Below, piece by piece: positions 62,501 through 64,000 of a stretch of 64,000 nucleotides of DNA. The stretch is from Cryoendolithus antarcticus. Lineage: Eukaryota > Ascomycota > Dothideomycetes > Cladosporiales > Cladosporiaceae. How positions within the stretch are numbered: position 1 is the first letter of the stretch; every line of letters starts with the position of its first letter. A program made the position numbers and the translations under genes. Under the pieces are notes generated by a model that was given only the letters and a program-made list of their open reading frames with translations, searched no databases and had not been told where the DNA came from. Location: assembly GCA_002077065.1 (NCBI GenBank), contig NAJO01000041.1, positions 62,001 through 126,000 on the forward strand, read 5' to 3'.

Positions 62501-62903
62501 CGATGCACAGTACGGTGGCCTTTGACGGGGTACCAGACCGCTTGATCGTGACTAACATTCACGGTACGGCACATGCGTAAGTACTCTCTCTTCCTTGGGT
62601 CTACTGAGTGTATTGCAACTAACATGTGGCAGGCAATTCGGCAACATGCTCGTGTTGGCAGCGGCGTACAATCATCAGGTACTGCGCCAGCTTGTACCAG
62701 CGGACCGCTTTTCAGAATTACTCGAGCGCACTATACGATTTCTGCGACGACTCTCACCAATCTCGTCGACCTGCAAGCAGGACTGCGGAATTCTGGAGAA
62801 ACTCAGTCGACACCTGTTCCCTGTGAAGGACGACGTCAAGGCGGTGTATCGCAACGAAGGTATAGTGGAGTCGGTCTCGGCATCAAACTCGTTCACCACC
62901 TGA
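59493..62903 (+). CDS. Large Zn2Cys6 transcription factor with proline-rich N-terminus
   Basis: Four exons: 59493-60236, 60283-60392, 60441-62576 and 62633-62903 (1,086 residues). The introns of 46, 48 and 56 nt have GT...AG ends. Residues 1-235 are extremely Pro/His/Tyr/Gly-rich (PPPPGAPPPPIDPRG), probably an activation or condensate-forming tail. A basic KKQMRAQQ leads into exon 2, a 110-nt exon that encodes almost exactly the zinc cluster: Cys250, 253, 260, 266, 269 and 276. A heptad region (KVIEMLTETAEMARSNTQTL) may mediate dimerisation. Then comes the fungal transcription-factor domain: ATTIDALYNSYVKHMHIMHP, AIVYLVLALGKICSHKEQLP and GMAYYAKAAEILGDQADGND. The C-terminus is FGNMLVLAAAYNHQVLRQLV. 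The regulon is unknown; the long upstream region and uORF suggest tight control. Confidence 0.9.
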
Positions 62904-64000
62904 GTGGTCGAAATAGTCTATCGCAGAGATTGAGAATGGGCGTCAATCGCTAGCATTGATTCGATGACCGGCAGCACACAATATGACAAACCGGTGTGAC
63001 AGCCGCCTCACGATTGCCACGAAGCGCCAGGGAGCCGCCTCACGGTCACGTTGCTGGGTATCTCCAACATGCCGCACACCGCTAAGTCGCCTTTCAAGAA
63101 ACTCTCTGCAAACTCTATGATCGGTCCACAGGCGGTATTATAGCACATTACGGCTCCGCGGACCATCGGAGGCAAACGCCTCGCCTCACTATCATACACC
63201 ACCTTCCCAGATCATCACATCCAACCTCTCTGATTTTCGGATTCTACTGGCGTTACATGCGTGGGCGGCTCGAGCGTTGTCATTTGATTGCAAAGTTTTG
63301 CAGATCTGCGAGGGCGCAAATGTCACCACGGCTGAGGCGGCGAAACCTGATCGTTTGCGCACGCATGATGGGCCGGCCATGAGGTCCTTTCATTTGACAG
63401 CACGGAGTTGCGTGGGTCAATGTACGCCGCATAGGTACATGTGTATAGTAGTGGCGAGTCAGTAGCATAGCGGAACAGTGCCCAAATGGTATTGTGCACG
63501 AGTAAGCATCGCTATCTGTCATTCCGCATGTCACGCGTGCGTGCTCGTGCTGCCCACGGGGTTGTTCGTCGCGCGATCTACACGTGTGCAGACGCTGATC
63601 GCAGACGCCGATCCCAAAATCCAGACCTCATCTCGCGTTCGTAACGGTGACGCCTCGCCTACATTGCCGTCTCTCGAGCAAGTCATTCCTCGCCACTGAA
63701 CCTCTGTGAATATCGTGCGCTGGTGCGTCTATGGCGAAGTTCGGTCACGGAGAGCAACACCGCGTGCCGAACCAATACATCGGCATCGGCACGTTAGAAA
63801 AGGCATACGGCCCGAGTAATGACAGGCCTTGGTACCGACTTCCTTTCAAACACGTCATGTCCCATGCACGAGCACTGGTAGTGAAACGCCCTGACCCAGA
63901 AAACACTCGAACGTTAATCCCGGGCGCCTGGTCCCTGGAATCGCCATCTTAGACGCTTAAACGGCTGGATACGATATAATATCTCGGTCACAGATATTGC
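62904..64000. other. Right-edge region without recognisable gene
   Basis: About 1.1 kb. Several frames of 60-80 codons exist, including an ATG-started one at 63731-63952, but none shows a family, splice support or good composition. It may hold the 3' UTR of the transcription factor and the upstream region of a gene outside the window. Confidence 0.4.

Noticed and set aside
1..64000. Secondary-metabolite cluster
   Set aside because: An acyl-CoA synthetase, an MFS carrier and Zn2Cys6 factors are present, but they are far apart, mixed with housekeeping genes, and no PKS, NRPS, terpene synthase or P450 core is seen.
1..64000. Transposons or CRISPR arrays
   Set aside because: No transposase, reverse transcriptase, terminal repeat pair or spaced direct-repeat array was found; the only clear tandem repeat is the 60-bp one in DPB2.

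Overview
The window is nuclear DNA of a filamentous ascomycete. Thirty genes or gene remnants lie on both strands. Most coding exons are interrupted by 45-65 nt introns with GT...AG ends and a CTNAY branch site. The products include typically fungal proteins: Zn2Cys6 transcription factors, an RSC3-type regulator, a 2EXR/F-box-like protein, Nab2, Hrp1 and Atg7. Gene style and the many lineage-restricted hypothetical proteins suggest Dothideomycetes, perhaps Mycosphaerellales; that placement is inference. There is no plasmid, phage, CRISPR or biosynthetic-cluster signature, and no convincing tRNA or rRNA gene.

Layout. 1-16.3 kb: the 5' part of an AMP-binding acyl-CoA synthetase (cut by the edge), a monocarboxylate-type MFS carrier, SEC18, a BolA-family protein (BOL2/FRA2), a 2EXR protein with an unresolved frame break, a small single-pass membrane protein, an amino-acid/GABA-type permease and a PAP2 lipid phosphatase. 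16.4-29.4 kb: phosphopentomutase (PRM15/PGM3-like), UTP18 and NAB2 from one divergent promoter, an enoyl-CoA hydratase, an RSC3-like Zn2Cys6 factor, CNS1 and a Gfo/Idh/MocA oxidoreductase. 29.8-33.5 kb: three unrecognised genes. 33.9-38.2 kb: serine hydroxymethyltransferase and DPB2, divergent. 38.3-44.1 kb: two related coiled-coil genes flanking another unknown gene. 44.4-56.4 kb: a SAS2-like MYST acetyltransferase, a decayed gene, HRP1 with a 1,154-nt intron, GYP1, DCD1 and ATG7. 56.4-59.5 kb is gene-poor and leads into a large Zn2Cys6 factor (59.5-62.9 kb). The last 1.1 kb holds nothing recognisable.

How the genes relate. This is a housekeeping neighbourhood, not an operon-like system. Themes recur: nuclear RNA processing (UTP18, NAB2, HRP1), DNA replication and nucleotide or one-carbon supply (DPB2, DCD1, SHM), membrane traffic and autophagy (SEC18, GYP1, ATG7) and chromatin or transcription (SAS2-like, RSC3-like, the second Zn2Cys6 factor). 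Genes are often arranged as divergent pairs sharing 200-550 bp of upstream DNA and convergent pairs with only 17-100 bp between stop codons.

Exon structures were worked out by hand from splice signals, reading-frame continuity and protein-family continuity, so exon borders are proposals. The most notable points are an SHM intron without a 3' AG, a very long HRP1 intron, a tandem pair of related coiled-coil genes, a multi-stop gene remnant at 46 kb, a changed acetyl-CoA motif in the SAS2-like protein and a perfect 60-bp in-frame duplication in DPB2. I found no clear candidate for a wholly new biological system.
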